A stretch of DNA of 64,000 bases from Artocarpus heterophyllus (taxonomy: Eukaryota; Streptophyta; Magnoliopsida; Rosales; Moraceae). The DNA lies in contig CM046350.1 of the NCBI GenBank assembly GCA_025403435.1, positions 30,657,346 through 30,721,345 of the forward strand, written 5' to 3'. Below are positions 22,890 to 33,504 of this stretch, one piece after another; the first letter of the stretch is position 1; each line of letters begins with the position of its first letter. Made by a program: the position numbers and the translations under genes. A model generated the notes under the pieces. The model worked only from the letters and a program-made list of their open reading frames with translations. It ran no database searches and was not told where the DNA came from.

Positions 22890-24275
22890 TATCAGTGTTC
22901 ATCAGTATGAATTCGGACCAAAGACTCGATCTGACAGCTGAATTTCTTTCAAATCTGGGCTCGTTTAGCTCCAATTCTCTACGCGATCTGACACTTAGTA
23001 TTTAGCGCAATCAAAGGCCCAGAACATGTTGTTTTTTACCTTCCCTCTTCCGCGACACGTTGAATAACTAAGCCCAAAATACATTCCATGCAACTGCATC
23101 AGGCGTAGAAAACGGAAAAGCAAACAAATCAGCGACTAAAACAAACCTGCTCCCCTGACTTATTATTATTATTATTATCATTATTATTACTACTTATTTG
23201 TACTTGTCGTTTGTCTTAATATCCTATATAAAGGCTGCTGTGAGCGCCATTGCAGAGGAGGGTTTTTTTTTTTTTTTTGGGTTTTCATTTAGATTTTGAT
23301 TTTTCAGCCTTTAGGGCTGGAATGTTTATTATTATTTTTTCTTTAGTTTTATTTTTAAATACAATTTGGAGTATTTTTGTAATATATTTAGTGAGTGTAA
23401 AATAGCTGTTAGTTGGATGGTGTGTACCCATCAAACAGTGCTTGTTATTGGGTACCCTCTAAATTCTGTCTCTATTATTTAATGTATGTTTCACTGTTAA
23501 TATTTGAGTGTTTGTTTATTATTATTTTTGTTGTTAATTAATTTGTATAATTATGTGTAGCTAATTTGCTAGTCTAGAGGACTATGAGACTAACTTAGAT
23601 TTATGTTTAGGAAAATGACTTAGACTAGTACAACTTAAATTCCAATTCCATTTATCTGATGTTTCTTTGAACGTAATGCCTCTAGTTAGTTGATCACCAA
23701 ATAGATGTTTTTTGTATTTAGAATTAGTACTCAGGACAGGAGGATTTTAGGTACATGTTTAGGAAGCATAACCTAGGATATTATAAGAGTCAAGAGACTT
23801 ATATTTTTCTTTGGAGCTAATAAATAAAATTAGACCTTAATGAGTCCTTAATAATTGGTTTGCAATAGGGATATTGGAATTAGTTAGTTTGGGCATTTCT
23901 TAATTAGTACCAGGGAAATGAAAGTTGGGAAACATTAGAATTCTAGGCCAATAAATTGAGGAACTTGAATTGTGATTAATTTAGGTAATTACTGAGCATA
24001 ATGAAGACTAAGTGAAACAGTTCCTCTAGACCTTCTTGTTATTGATCGTTTATTTTTATTTATTATGTAAATTTTATATTTAATTTCATTTTAATTTAAT
24101 TTAATTTTTTGTTTTCAATTTAAATTTATTGGTCGTTCAAATAATCTTAGAATTCATATAATTTCAGTACTTGACTAATAATTGGCACAATCCTCGTGGG
24201 ATTGACATGCGTAATTAATTGTACACTTTACTGCTTGATAAGACCACGTACACTTGCGTGTAACGGAGATCAACC
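22890..24275 (+). repeat. Athila/Tat-like LTR fragment
   Basis: Contains a TATA box (CTATATAAAGG at about 23224), a T-run, and an AT-rich body. Near its end CAATCCTCGTGGGATTGAC precedes CACGTACACTTGCGTG, the phrasing typical of Athila/Tat LTR 3' ends. An Athila/Tat-type gag fragment follows at once, without a recognisable primer site, so the LTR-gag junction is deleted. The left limit is uncertain and may include 22320-22725, with the MITE inserted in it. Confidence 0.45.
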
Positions 24276-24299
24276 AACAATGCCCATAACTTCAAGTTC

Positions 24300-24565
24300 A
24301 GACCAAGAATGATTAACTTGCTTCCAACTTTTCATGGCTTGGAATCTGAAAGTTCTTACTTGCATCTTAAAGAGTTTGAAAATGTTTGTACTACTTTCAT
24401 TGATCAAAATGTTTTAAATGAATGTTAGGCTTAAGCTTTTTCCTTTTTCTTCAAAAGACAAGGCTAAAACTTGACTTACTTCTTTAAAACCAAGGTTAAT
24501 TAGAACATGGCAATAAATACAAACTGAGTTTTTGAAAAAATTCTTTCCAACACATAGATTTGCAT
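24300..24565 (+). pseudogene. Athila/Tat-type gag fragment
   Basis: One frame gives INLLPTFHGLESESSYLHLK and EFENVCTTFIDQNVLNE. After a frameshift come RLKLFPFSSKDKAKT, LTSLKPRLIRTW and IQTEFLKKFFPTHR. This is the retrotransposon-gag core of Athila/Tat-type gypsy elements. It has three internal stops and one frameshift, and the rest of gag and pol is not recognisable downstream. Confidence 0.75.
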
Positions 24566-25725
24566 ATTAAAGTTTCAAATGCAGATGGCAAGAAATGCAA
24601 ACCAAAGGCTTTGACCTCAGAATCAGACCTGCAATCAGACTTTCCCCTAGAGCAAACTATCAAATAGTTTTTTAAGCATGACTTTTCGTCCTAGTGAAAA
24701 AACAACATATTTTGAGAAGAAAAATCCATTTTTTAAGTAGATCAAGCCCGCTTTATGGGTTTCAGCTCTGGATCAAGATATGTCAGGTTGACCAGTGTTG
24801 AATCTACTATCTCTGAGGTGCTGTAGGGCATCAATCTATTCCTAAGAACTTTGTCTTTCCATATTCGGCTAATAACAGTTGCAGTCTAATGCGCCAAAGT
24901 GCCAGCCTAAAGCATAGGTACAGAGGCTCCTAGAGGCATGTTAGAGGCTCTCCAAGGGTAGTTTGCTGACATGAAACTTGATCACATTTTAAGGTTTTTA
25001 TTTTTTAATTTTTTTTATTCTTTGACCAATTCATAGGCTTTTTGGACTTGAGCTTTTTTATAGCTGATATCTAGGGTCAATTTGAGAAATACCACTAATA
25101 GAGTATTTGTTTTCAATTTTAGCATTTCTATAAGAATTTGATACGTACCACTTCCAATGAATATAAAGGCACTATTTTTTCTAAGTATTTGGGTTAGCAT
25201 TAGAAAAATATGTGTTATCTAAGAGTATTGTGGCCTTTTTAATTACAAGAAATGGTATAGATCAATGGCAGGAAAAAAGTGATTGAATCCAATAGAGGTA
25301 GTATGAAAATGGTATGCCACCTAATTTACTTTTATATCTAGGGGTGGAAAATAGGGTGTTGGGTTGATTTCTCCATTACATGTTCATTTTAATCCTTCAT
25401 TTAATCTCCTAAGTGGAATTAAAATTAGATTGGGCCAAAATAGACAAGTCCTCTTGCTTACTTTTAGCCCACCAAACCAAGACCTATGTGGGTTCCTTGA
25501 GAGTGGCTTGGGTTCACATATCGAGCCCATTATTGAAGGACGGGATCCTATGCCTAGGCATCCAAAAATGCATGGTAAAAAAACAGCCATAAACAATTTT
25601 CTAGTTTAGTAGCGGTCAATTTTGATTTTTTTTTCATTATTTTAGAATAGCCTTAGTCCCCACCCAAAGCACACTTGTTTAATTTTTAGTTTAATTCTTA
25701 AAAATTACAATATAATTTTTAAATG
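24566..25725. other. Non-coding stretch, nothing recognised
   Basis: Stop-rich, AT-rich sequence. Open frames at 25015-25200 (minus) and 25364-25609 (plus) have no recognisable domain. The first few hundred bases may be further decayed gag. No repeat boundary is visible. Confidence 0.4.
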
Positions 25726-25730
25726 AATAT

Positions 25731-26375
25731 TGTTAGGGGTATACTCAGCATAATTCCCAAGGACCACCTTCGCGGTTGTTCGGCCGTCGTGGTCGGGAAA
25801 CAATTATTACAGGCCTATCTTAAGCTCCATCATGGCCATCATTTTTCTCTAAGGTGCTTCGTGCACCACCATCAGCTACGACATAAAACCCCGACTCCTC
25901 GGGATGAATAAGTACTTTGGTCAGACTAATAGAGCCTGCACCCAGGCAACAACTCACCACTAAAGGTCCACATATGGCCTCATTCAAATCGGATAGAGAA
26001 CAGACCTCCTGCAAAGATCATGACACTTATCACCTACTACTTGACAAGACTTGATGGGACACGCGGGTCATGGGTCAAACCCATCTAACACCCAGATTAA
26101 GTAGTAGCCTATAAATTAAGCGCATTTACTACACCTCAAGGTAATGTGCTCTTTCCTACCTAACTTTGCTCCCAAACTTGGCCGAATAGGTACCTGAGTT
26201 TAGCATCAGAGAGCCTTTAGCTGGCACCACACTTGTGGCCCATTGATCTCTGAGGCGTCGTTCTTCTTGTGCAGGTCTACCTTGGGAGGCCGGGACAAGC
26301 AAAAACGGTTGTCCGACCATTGTGCATAGCTACATGTGGTGTTGATCTCTAGCAAATCAAGGCGAAATATCAACA
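25731..26375. repeat. Solo LTR (645 bp) with 5 bp TSD
   Basis: Starts TGTTAGGGG and ends ATATCAACA, with the same five bases AATAT at 25726-25730 and 26376-26380. There is no second LTR or internal region, so it is the product of recombination between two LTRs. It is clearly GC-richer than its flanks. A TATA-like CCTATAAATTAAG at about 26109 suggests plus orientation. The family is not identified. Confidence 0.8.
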
Positions 26376-26522
26376 AATATGATGTGGGATTTTTTTTTTT
26401 TAATGTGAATACCTAGATCTTAGCTATCTAATTTAAAACTACGATTATTATTTGCTGTTTTGTCTCGATTTTGAGTACATATGATTAATTAATTGAATTT
26501 TATAATAAGAAAATATTTACTT

Positions 26523-27911
26523 GGGTAAATTACACTAATACCTCCTATGTTTTACCCAAATTACAGAGACACTCTTGTATAAAAACTAATCGTGTTGACA
26601 CCCTCTATCTTTTCGAAAAACTTATATAGAGACCCTATACATTAGTTGACTGTGAGAGTTGATCGTGAGTTGATCATTAATTTTCTTCAAAATACCAAAA
26701 ATGCAATTCCATCTATTAAAAAACGTTTTTGGTATTTTATGTGGCTTGAAATGAAAATTTTACCCTTTTTTAACATTTAAAATTGAGTTTCAATAATTTG
26801 TATATACTTGTAACTATAAGTTTCACTCTAGTGTAAGACAAAATGTTTTTTCTTTCCCTTTTTTTTTTCCAAATATGAAAATTATGTCCAATATAAGATA
26901 AAATGCAAAAAGTAAAATTACATAGTTCAAAAAAAGTGCACAATTAATTCCCCAAAGTGATCACAACCACACAAACTAATTAAAGGAAATTTAATCTCAA
27001 CAAAATTAAAGCAAATCAATTACAACAGAACAAAATTAATTAATTTACTTAAAACAAGCTAACTTATTCCAATAAAACAATAATTCAATTATAAAAGATG
27101 ATTTATTTTTCATAAAACTAACTAGTTCTAACAAAACCTAATAAAAAATCTCACTCTCCCTTAGTGCTTTATTTTTCATAAAGGAATAAAAAAATATAAC
27201 AAAAATGTAAAAACATAAATAAAAAAAGATATTTTTTTGAAAAAAAAAAAGAAATAAGCATCATTGGTTCTGCTACAATTAAAGAGAAGCAAGTAAGGCA
27301 GCCATTTTTCAGAAACAACCAATGGCTTGGTTGGACATAAGGATGAGGGGCTAAGGGTGGGAGGCTAGACGAGGTGGGGATGGCGACAAGTGGGGTGGGG
27401 GAGCGATGGGGTAGGGATGGCGACATGTAGGGGCACGATAGGATGGCTGGGTGTGACTTGGGAGGGGTTGGCGAGGGTAATTGTGCTTGGGTAGTGCTGG
27501 GCTCAATGAGAAGAGGGGCAGGGCAGGGCGGGGCTGGGCTTGATGGAAGGGGATCGAGTAGGGTTAGGTATGATGGAAGGGGGCAGGGTTGTTGGTCCGG
27601 TGGTGGGGTCATTGGCAGAGGGAGGGTTGGTAGGTTTTGGTAGGGGTAGGGGTAGGTGGACGGGGAAGGAGGCCTAAGTTTTCTTTGGAATTTTTTTCTT
27701 CTTTTTATTTAATTGATATAGAATTTTTGTTCAAAAAAAGTAAATAAATAGTTGTGATTCATTGATTTTTAAATTAATGGCTAAGCTTCAAGGGTTATTT
27801 TTGTCATTTTATGTGAAAAGTTAACAGTGTTAAGCTTAAAGAGCATTAGTGTGATTAATTTTTGGTCTCTATAATTTGAGTTAAACACATGGAGGTCAGA
27901 GTAATTTACCT
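26523..27911. mobile_element. Mutator-like non-autonomous element (1389 bp)
   Basis: Terminal inverted repeats of about 60 bp: the left begins GGGTAAATTACACTAATACC, and the right, reverse-complemented, begins AGGTAAATTACTCTGACC. Both continue with similar CCAAATTACAGAGAC/TCAAATTATAGAGAC blocks. Flanks TATTTACTT (26514-26522) and TATTTATTT (27912-27920) agree at 8 of 9 bases, the TSD length of Mutator-like elements. No transposase is present. The core 27300-27680 is strikingly G-rich, unlike the AT-rich arms. Confidence 0.72.
27300..27680. other. G-rich passenger segment inside the Mutator-like element
   Basis: The plus strand is rich in GGGG, GGTGGGG and GGGCGGGGC. The minus strand is open from 27612 to 27169 (147 codons, Pro/Ser-rich, with PPPDQQPCPLPS and TPPKSHPA), and the plus strand is open at 27443-27643. 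Low-complexity composition alone can keep stops out, so this is not called a gene. It could be a captured gene piece or a degenerated G-rich repeat. Confidence 0.45.
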
Positions 27912-27920
27912 TATTTATTT

Positions 27921-29430
27921 CCATAAATGAATTACTCATAAGTTATCCCGAATCTATGATGGGGCGAGTTTTCTCTAATGGGAAGGGAGTGGAAAAGAAC
28001 ACTTAATCATGAACCTGCGCCATGCCATCCCAACCTGATCAATTGTCAATTTTGACCACAAATTAGACCTAATGACGTTAAAAAAAAAAAAGAAGAAAAA
28101 TTAAAAATGAGAAAAAAATGTTTGATGTACATTTGGGTTATTTGCATAATCAAAATTAACCCTTAATTAGAAAAAAAAATTAGTATTTAGCATAAATTGG
28201 AAATGTAAAGTTAAAATTTGATATAATGGAAAATAAAACTACAATTTTTTGTTAACCTCAAAATAAAAGTATGATAATTAAAATATTTGTTAATTACAAA
28301 ATTGTACTTTCTAGATTGAATTATTTCTCATCTATTTATGTGTTTTTAGAAACTACAAAAACATCATTTGAATTAAATGTGTTTAAATTTCATCCCTTTC
28401 ACACTCTGTGGGAAAAAAAAAAAGAGGAGCATTTACAAAGATGTTCCTTAATTACACATAATTTAATCCTCAAATATATTTTTTCTTGAGTAAAATTTTT
28501 TATTTTTTACTTTTTAACAAACATAAAATTCAAGGTCTTTTTTTAAATTTGATGTTGAGAGAAAGAGGCAACAAACATAATTTTTTTTCGAAACTATTCT
28601 AAACTATATTACATATTTTAAGGCATAAATAACAAAAACCTGTTATTTGCTTTCAAAAATTTCAAAAACAAAAAAACAAAAATAGTGTAACTTTTGGTTA
28701 ATGTGCTATGTTTTAGGACTATTTATGTTTTTTAAATCTATAAAATATTTTTCATAAACTGTTTAACAAATTTATGTTGTTTTACCATCGTTTTATTTAC
28801 AAAATATGCAAGAATGAAATTGAAATAAGTTTTTTAAATTAAAAAATACCTTTATAGTTTCTAAAATGAGAAGAACAAATTGAGAAGTAATTTACAGCTA
28901 CAAGGTATAATTATGTAATTAACTCATCCCTTATCCTTATGAAATTTTATATTTTGGATTATTTATCTTTTTATGGCATGAGTTTTAGGTTCATTCAAAA
29001 AATTATACCCTTTTTTTTAATCTCATTGACATAAAATATCCAAAATACCCTCAAATAGCAAAATAAAAAAACTTAAAAAAATTTTGAACTAAGGGCTTTG
29101 CCCTCAAAAATATCTAAAATAAACTCAAAAATGGGTTTTTCGTGTGTTTTTTTTAATGTTTTACCTAAAGATAATTTGACTGTTTTAAAGTTCAAACTCA
29201 ATTATTGACTATGATTAAATATAGATTTATGTATTAAATCTAATATGACATTTTGAAGATATATATTTGATAAAATAAAAAGAGAAGATATAATTTTTTT
29301 TCAATAAACACAAAAACAAGGTGGCATAAAATTATAAATATCTCATTTTTATGTGTTGAAACATAAAACAATTATCAGTAAAATAGCCATAAACAGCACA
29401 CAAACAATCAAGACAAAACACAAGCTTCAA
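27921..29430. other. AT-rich intergenic stretch, nothing recognised
   Basis: Long A and T runs, no meaningful open frame, no repeat with visible ends. Confidence 0.5.
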
Positions 29431-29439
29431 CACGTGGGA

Positions 29440-29795
29440 CCCAAAGATGCGAGGCGAAAACAGGATGACGACTGCCACAGGCGATGGTGGAGTAGCAGGC
29501 AGGTGGTGAGATCTAGGGGTGCCAAAGGCTGCAACGGGTGCTGGGCAAATGCCATCGGTGGATGTTGCCTAGTACTACATGTGACTCGGCTTGCCGCCAC
29601 CTAAACCGCGCCTTTGTGGAGTGTCTCGTCTCGATTGCCTGTCCTAATGAGTGCGAGGCCAATCGCAGCATCTTCTTCGATGTCGGCACCGCACTCAAGA
29701 ACTCTCAGTGCCAACAAGCCCAGCTCTCTCTCTATCAGCCTCTCCTCACTTCAACTCCCTCCCTAACTTTCCTGCCCTTTCTTATTCCCTAGATA
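29440..29795 (+). other. Gene-like fragment, unidentified
   Basis: A GC-richer island in AT-rich DNA. One frame (29538-29792) gives CDSACRHLNRAFVECLVSIA and CPNECEANRSIFFDVGTALK, followed by NSQCQQAQLSL and then a Thr/Ser/Pro/Leu-rich stretch. The cysteine spacing and amphipathic text look like real protein and not transposon. The frame has no ATG at its start and ends by chance after a pyrimidine-rich run. It may be an exon or a pseudogene piece; I do not recognise the family. Element C0 inserted about 125 bp downstream. Confidence 0.4.
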
Positions 29796-29920
29796 GTGCT
29801 CTTCTTTTCGTTTCTTTTCTTTTTCGTTTTGGATCGATTAAATTGATGTTGGTTTACTTATATTTTTAGATTTTGCTTTTTTGTTATCTATTTATTGTGC
29901 ATCTTTCAATCTTCATAATC

Positions 29921-30127
29921 TATTACAACAACGTGTTTAAGAAGAAAATGTATATGGACTAAATTTCATTAATCTTGATCAAGAATGAGATGCATAATCC
30001 TGCTATATATAGAGAGCAGGGCTATTCGTTAGTTACAAAGTTGGTTACAATGCTAAAAGGATTCTGTTATCAAATATGTGACATGTTAGTAAAACTAACT
30101 AAGTTGTTAAGTTGTTATTGTCTAAAA
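29921..30127 (-). repeat. 3' LTR of C0 (207 bp)
   Basis: Plus strand from TATTACAACAACG to GTCTAAAA. It pairs with 56310-56501 and contains GCTATATATAGAGAGC, a TATA box when read on the minus strand. It lacks TG/CA ends. Confidence 0.88.
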
Positions 30128-30137
30128 CTCCCCCTAA
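30128..30137 (-). promoter_or_regulatory. Polypurine tract of C0
   Basis: The minus strand reads TTAGGGGGAG directly before the 3' LTR, the standard copia arrangement. Confidence 0.8.
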
Positions 30138-31626
30138 GATGAACAGTGAATATTTGTCACAACAATCTTGGAAAGGGGAGAGGTTAAAAGGGAATAATAT
30201 AAGGGCTTAGTAAAAACATCTGCTAATTGAAGATTAGACTAAACAGGCATAAGCTTCAAACATCTATAAGTAACGCGATCTCTAAAAAAGTAGCAGTCAA
30301 TTTCAATGTGTTTAGTACACTTATGGAAAGTAGGGTTAGAAGCAATGTGTATTGCAGCTTGGTTGTCACAAAAGAGCAGCATAGGAGAGGAAACATCAAG
30401 ACAAAATTCGTTCAGAAGTTGTTTCAATCAATGTAGTTCACTTGTGGTGGCAGCCATGGCTCTATATTCTGCTTCAGCAGAAGAACGAGAAATGGTAGGT
30501 TAATGTTTGGCCTTCCATGAGACCAATGAATCTCCTAAAAACACACAATAACCAGTAATGGAAAATCTAGTATCCCTATAGGAGCCCCAATCTACATCAG
30601 AAAAGGCTTTGAGTTGCAATGATTATGAAGAGGAGAAGAAAAGTCCTTAGCCAGGAGTGGATTTAAGATAATGGAGAAGGTAGTGGGCTGCATGAAGATG
30701 AAAAGTCTAAGGTTGAGCAAGGAATTGACTTAATTTATGCACTACAAAAGTGATGTCAAGGTAGGAGAGTGTAAGGTACAACAAGTGACCAATAAGTCTG
30801 CGATATTAAGAAGCATCATTTAGAGGAGTGCCATAAGAAGTAGAAAGCTGTAACTTAGGATCCATAGGTACTTGGGCAGGTTTGCAAGCAAGTAACCTAG
30901 TGTCTTCAAGTAGTTGAAGTGTATAGTGACATTGAGATAAGACAATACCTTGAGTGGATCTTGCCATTTCAAGTTCAAGGAAGTATTTAAGTGAACCTAA
31001 GTTCTTAAGTTTAACTGATCATGCAAAAACTGTTTCAAAGAATCAATGAGCTGCTTAGAGGGGCCAGTGATAATAATGTCATCAACGTAGACTAATAGTG
31101 CCACAAAAGAAGAGCCATAGCCTTTGGTGAATAATGAGTAATCTGTCTTAAATTGATGAAAACCATATTGAAGAAGAGAATGAGAAAGCTTAGAGTACCA
31201 TTGGCGAGAGGCTTGACGAAGACCATAGATGGATTTATGAACTTTGCATACCATTTTTCTAGAATTGAGATGGTGCTCCCCCTTATTGTGATATCCCAAG
31301 GGTAGATCCATATAGACCTCTTCAAAAAAATTGCCATTAAGAAATGCATTATTGACATCTAGTTGAACTAATTCCTAGGTTTGACAAGCTACAAGAGCTA
31401 GCAAAACTTTAACAGTGACTTGCTTAGCAACAGGGGAAAAAGTTTCAATGAAATCTATGCCTTCTTGCTGGGTATACCCTTTTGCAACTAAACATGCTTC
31501 AAACCTGTCAATGGAACCATCAGATTTATATTGAAAAGCCATCTATAGCCAATAGTGTGTTTTCCTAGAGGTACGGGAACAACAGACTAGGTCTACTTGA
31601 ATTCCATAGCATCTAATTTATGTTTC
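30138..31626 (-). pseudogene. C0 reverse transcriptase and RNase H, broken
   Basis: The minus strand from 31626 downward encodes copia RT. The 30997-31358 region holds MVCKVHKSIYGLRQASRQWY and the intact catalytic box VYVDDIIITG (about 31075-31105). RNase H follows with SRSSAEAEYRAMAATTSELH (near 30430-30490) and FCDNQAAIHIASNPTFH (30330-30380) to the end near 30230. Several stops and shifts separate the pieces. The 5' part of RT lies beyond copia A, at 40753-41239. Plus-strand frames at 30227-30503 are shadows. Confidence 0.88.
31622..31626. repeat. TSD of copia A, left copy (GTTTC)
   Basis: GTTTC here and at 40753-40757. Deleting A and one copy rejoins C0 coding sequence on the minus strand. 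Confidence 0.88.
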
Positions 31627-33488
31627 TGTTAGACAAGTATGCCCTAAGGAGTAAAAATGTAATATGTTTTTAGAGACATTTTTATCAATAAAGAATTTAT
31701 TTATTATTTATATACAAAATCTTGTCCTCTTTACGTCCATATTCATTGAATGTATGATAAGCAAACAAAAGCCTGAGACTATTAGTCTAAACCTTTAAGA
31801 ATTAGGCATATGATGGACAGATTATGAGGAAGACACGATTCTTAAGGTGGCGGTCTAAATCATAAGATCCGTAATAGAGGGAATAAAGTTAAGCGCTTTA
31901 TTCATGCAAAGATTGTTATGTTGTGTATATCCCTAACGAGAGATGGTTTTTCTTGGCCATCGGAGGAGGACTTCACGAATAGAAACATTTGTACATTGTC
32001 ATGGGTGACGATGCATTGGATCGAGACATAAAGTGAATTGATTTGGATTAATAATTCTATCTCGGCAAATTGACTAACTTTAAACAATCATTTGTATTGT
32101 ATCTTAATCCTGAGATGAATAGTGAGCCCGTTGTCTTAACTTATATCCTTTGATGTACCAAAAGGTGACATCCACATTTTATGTTGGTACACATGCTGGT
32201 ACGTTGAAGGCATAACTCTTGATAGCATAGACATGTTATTCATCGATGTGGAATCCATAGCTCCTATTCAGGAGTAGTTGATATCCTCTTATATGCGTTA
32301 TCTATAATTGGAAAGTTGGAGTGCCCAATTATTTGGACACATAGGTGTAACCGAATGGTATACTGTCTTTGGATGGTCAGTTTTTGGATAGTGAGATAAT
32401 GGAATGTAAGATAAAAATAATTGGGAAGGCAAGACAAAATTTATCCTTAAGCCGATATGGATAATCCTATAAGGATACGATACATTATGACATGCCATGG
32501 AGACTTAGCTATATGGGCTTTGTAATTCTACAGCTCTAAGCTTTTAGTGGAGTAGCATTAGAATTGATAATTATGAAATGTATATTTGGGATATTGGGTT
32601 TTATAATTATCGAAAGCTTAAACTACATAGGTCCATCAGGTCCCCTTTACTAGCTCATAAAAATCCTATAACGATACGGCGTGCTTTTCCAATAATTAGT
32701 GACTTGTGTCAAATTATCAGATTGGCTTAAAATTCAATAGGACCAGATAATCATGTCTGATTATTAGTTGAATTAATTTTAGGAAAATTAATTCAAGATA
32801 AACTTGTTGAATTATTAGGAAAATTCTAGATATGACTATTGTAATTAGATAACTTCTTTATTAGGTTATTTGAATTAAAACAGAGGCTTTATCTGAAGAA
32901 TCTCAAGTGAAAAATAAATGATTCATAGGGATCATTTATCGTAAGTTTGGCAGGCCGGTCTTCAGGTTTGGCCTGCCGATGGAGTAAGTTCGGTAGGCCA
33001 ATCTACCAGTTCGGCTTGCCCATCGAGCGATAAATAAATCACGCATTTTCACGCAGATTTTATCTGACATTGATTCTGATTCAAATTTTTGAGGTCTTAT
33101 TTGATAAGGACTAACCCTTGGGCCCAACTTCTATAATAGGGGAGTGAGATTCATTGCTATATAGATCAATTGAGAGATTAAGAGTGAGACTCTGTGGTTG
33201 GTCTTTGAAACTCCCTATGAGCTATTGCTCACACATTATGAACTATAACTTTGGGTTTTCTCAATTGGTTGGAAGGAGAGTCGCCTGGTGGAAAAGCTGT
33301 ACAAGTGTGCCCACATACAAACCGGTCGTGGATACAAAATAGCAAAGAAGGCCGGTTGGTTAAGGTCCTCCTACAATGTCCTTTTTCAGATCTAGTTAAT
33401 TTATGCATGTAGCATGTCAAATTTGTGTTTTAAAAAATACTCTAGTATAAAAATTTTAAAATTCTACAGGCTTACTATTTTTCTAACA
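31627..33488 (+). repeat. 5' LTR of copia A (1862 bp)
   Basis: Starts TGTTAGACAAGTATGCCC and ends TTTTTCTAACA. Compared with the right LTR it has one fewer 79 bp unit near 32730-32815, one fewer 21 bp motif unit near 33000, and CTATAATAGGGG (33131) instead of the TATA box CTATAAATAGGGG. An open frame near 32936-33127 is fortuitous. Confidence 0.92.
32945..33025 (+). repeat. TCGGCAGGCCGA-type motif cluster, copia A 5' LTR
   Basis: TTTGGCAGGCCGG (32946-32958), TTTGGCCTGCCGA (32967-32979), TTCGGTAGGCCA (32989-33000) and TTCGGCTTGCCCATCG (33010-33025). The last two start 21 bases apart. Confidence 0.8.
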
Positions 33489-33490
33489 AT

Positions 33491-33504
33491 TGTTATCAGA
33501 GCCA
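33491..33504 (+). promoter_or_regulatory. Primer-binding site of copia A (tRNA-iMet type)
   Basis: TGTTATCAGAGCCA, two bases after the 5' LTR; one mismatch to the initiator tRNA-Met site TGGTATCAGAGCCA. Confidence 0.88.

Noticed and set aside
23160..23290. TTATTATTATTA and long T run as functional elements
   Set aside because: Simple-sequence tracts within LTR-like DNA; no more than microsatellite slippage.
25015..25200. Minus-strand open frame of 61 codons
   Set aside because: No recognisable domain and AT-rich composition; a length expected by chance.
27169..27643. Pro-rich minus-strand and Gly-rich plus-strand open frames as genes
   Set aside because: Both strands are open because the G-rich composition has few stop codons. 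No recognisable domain or gene signals.
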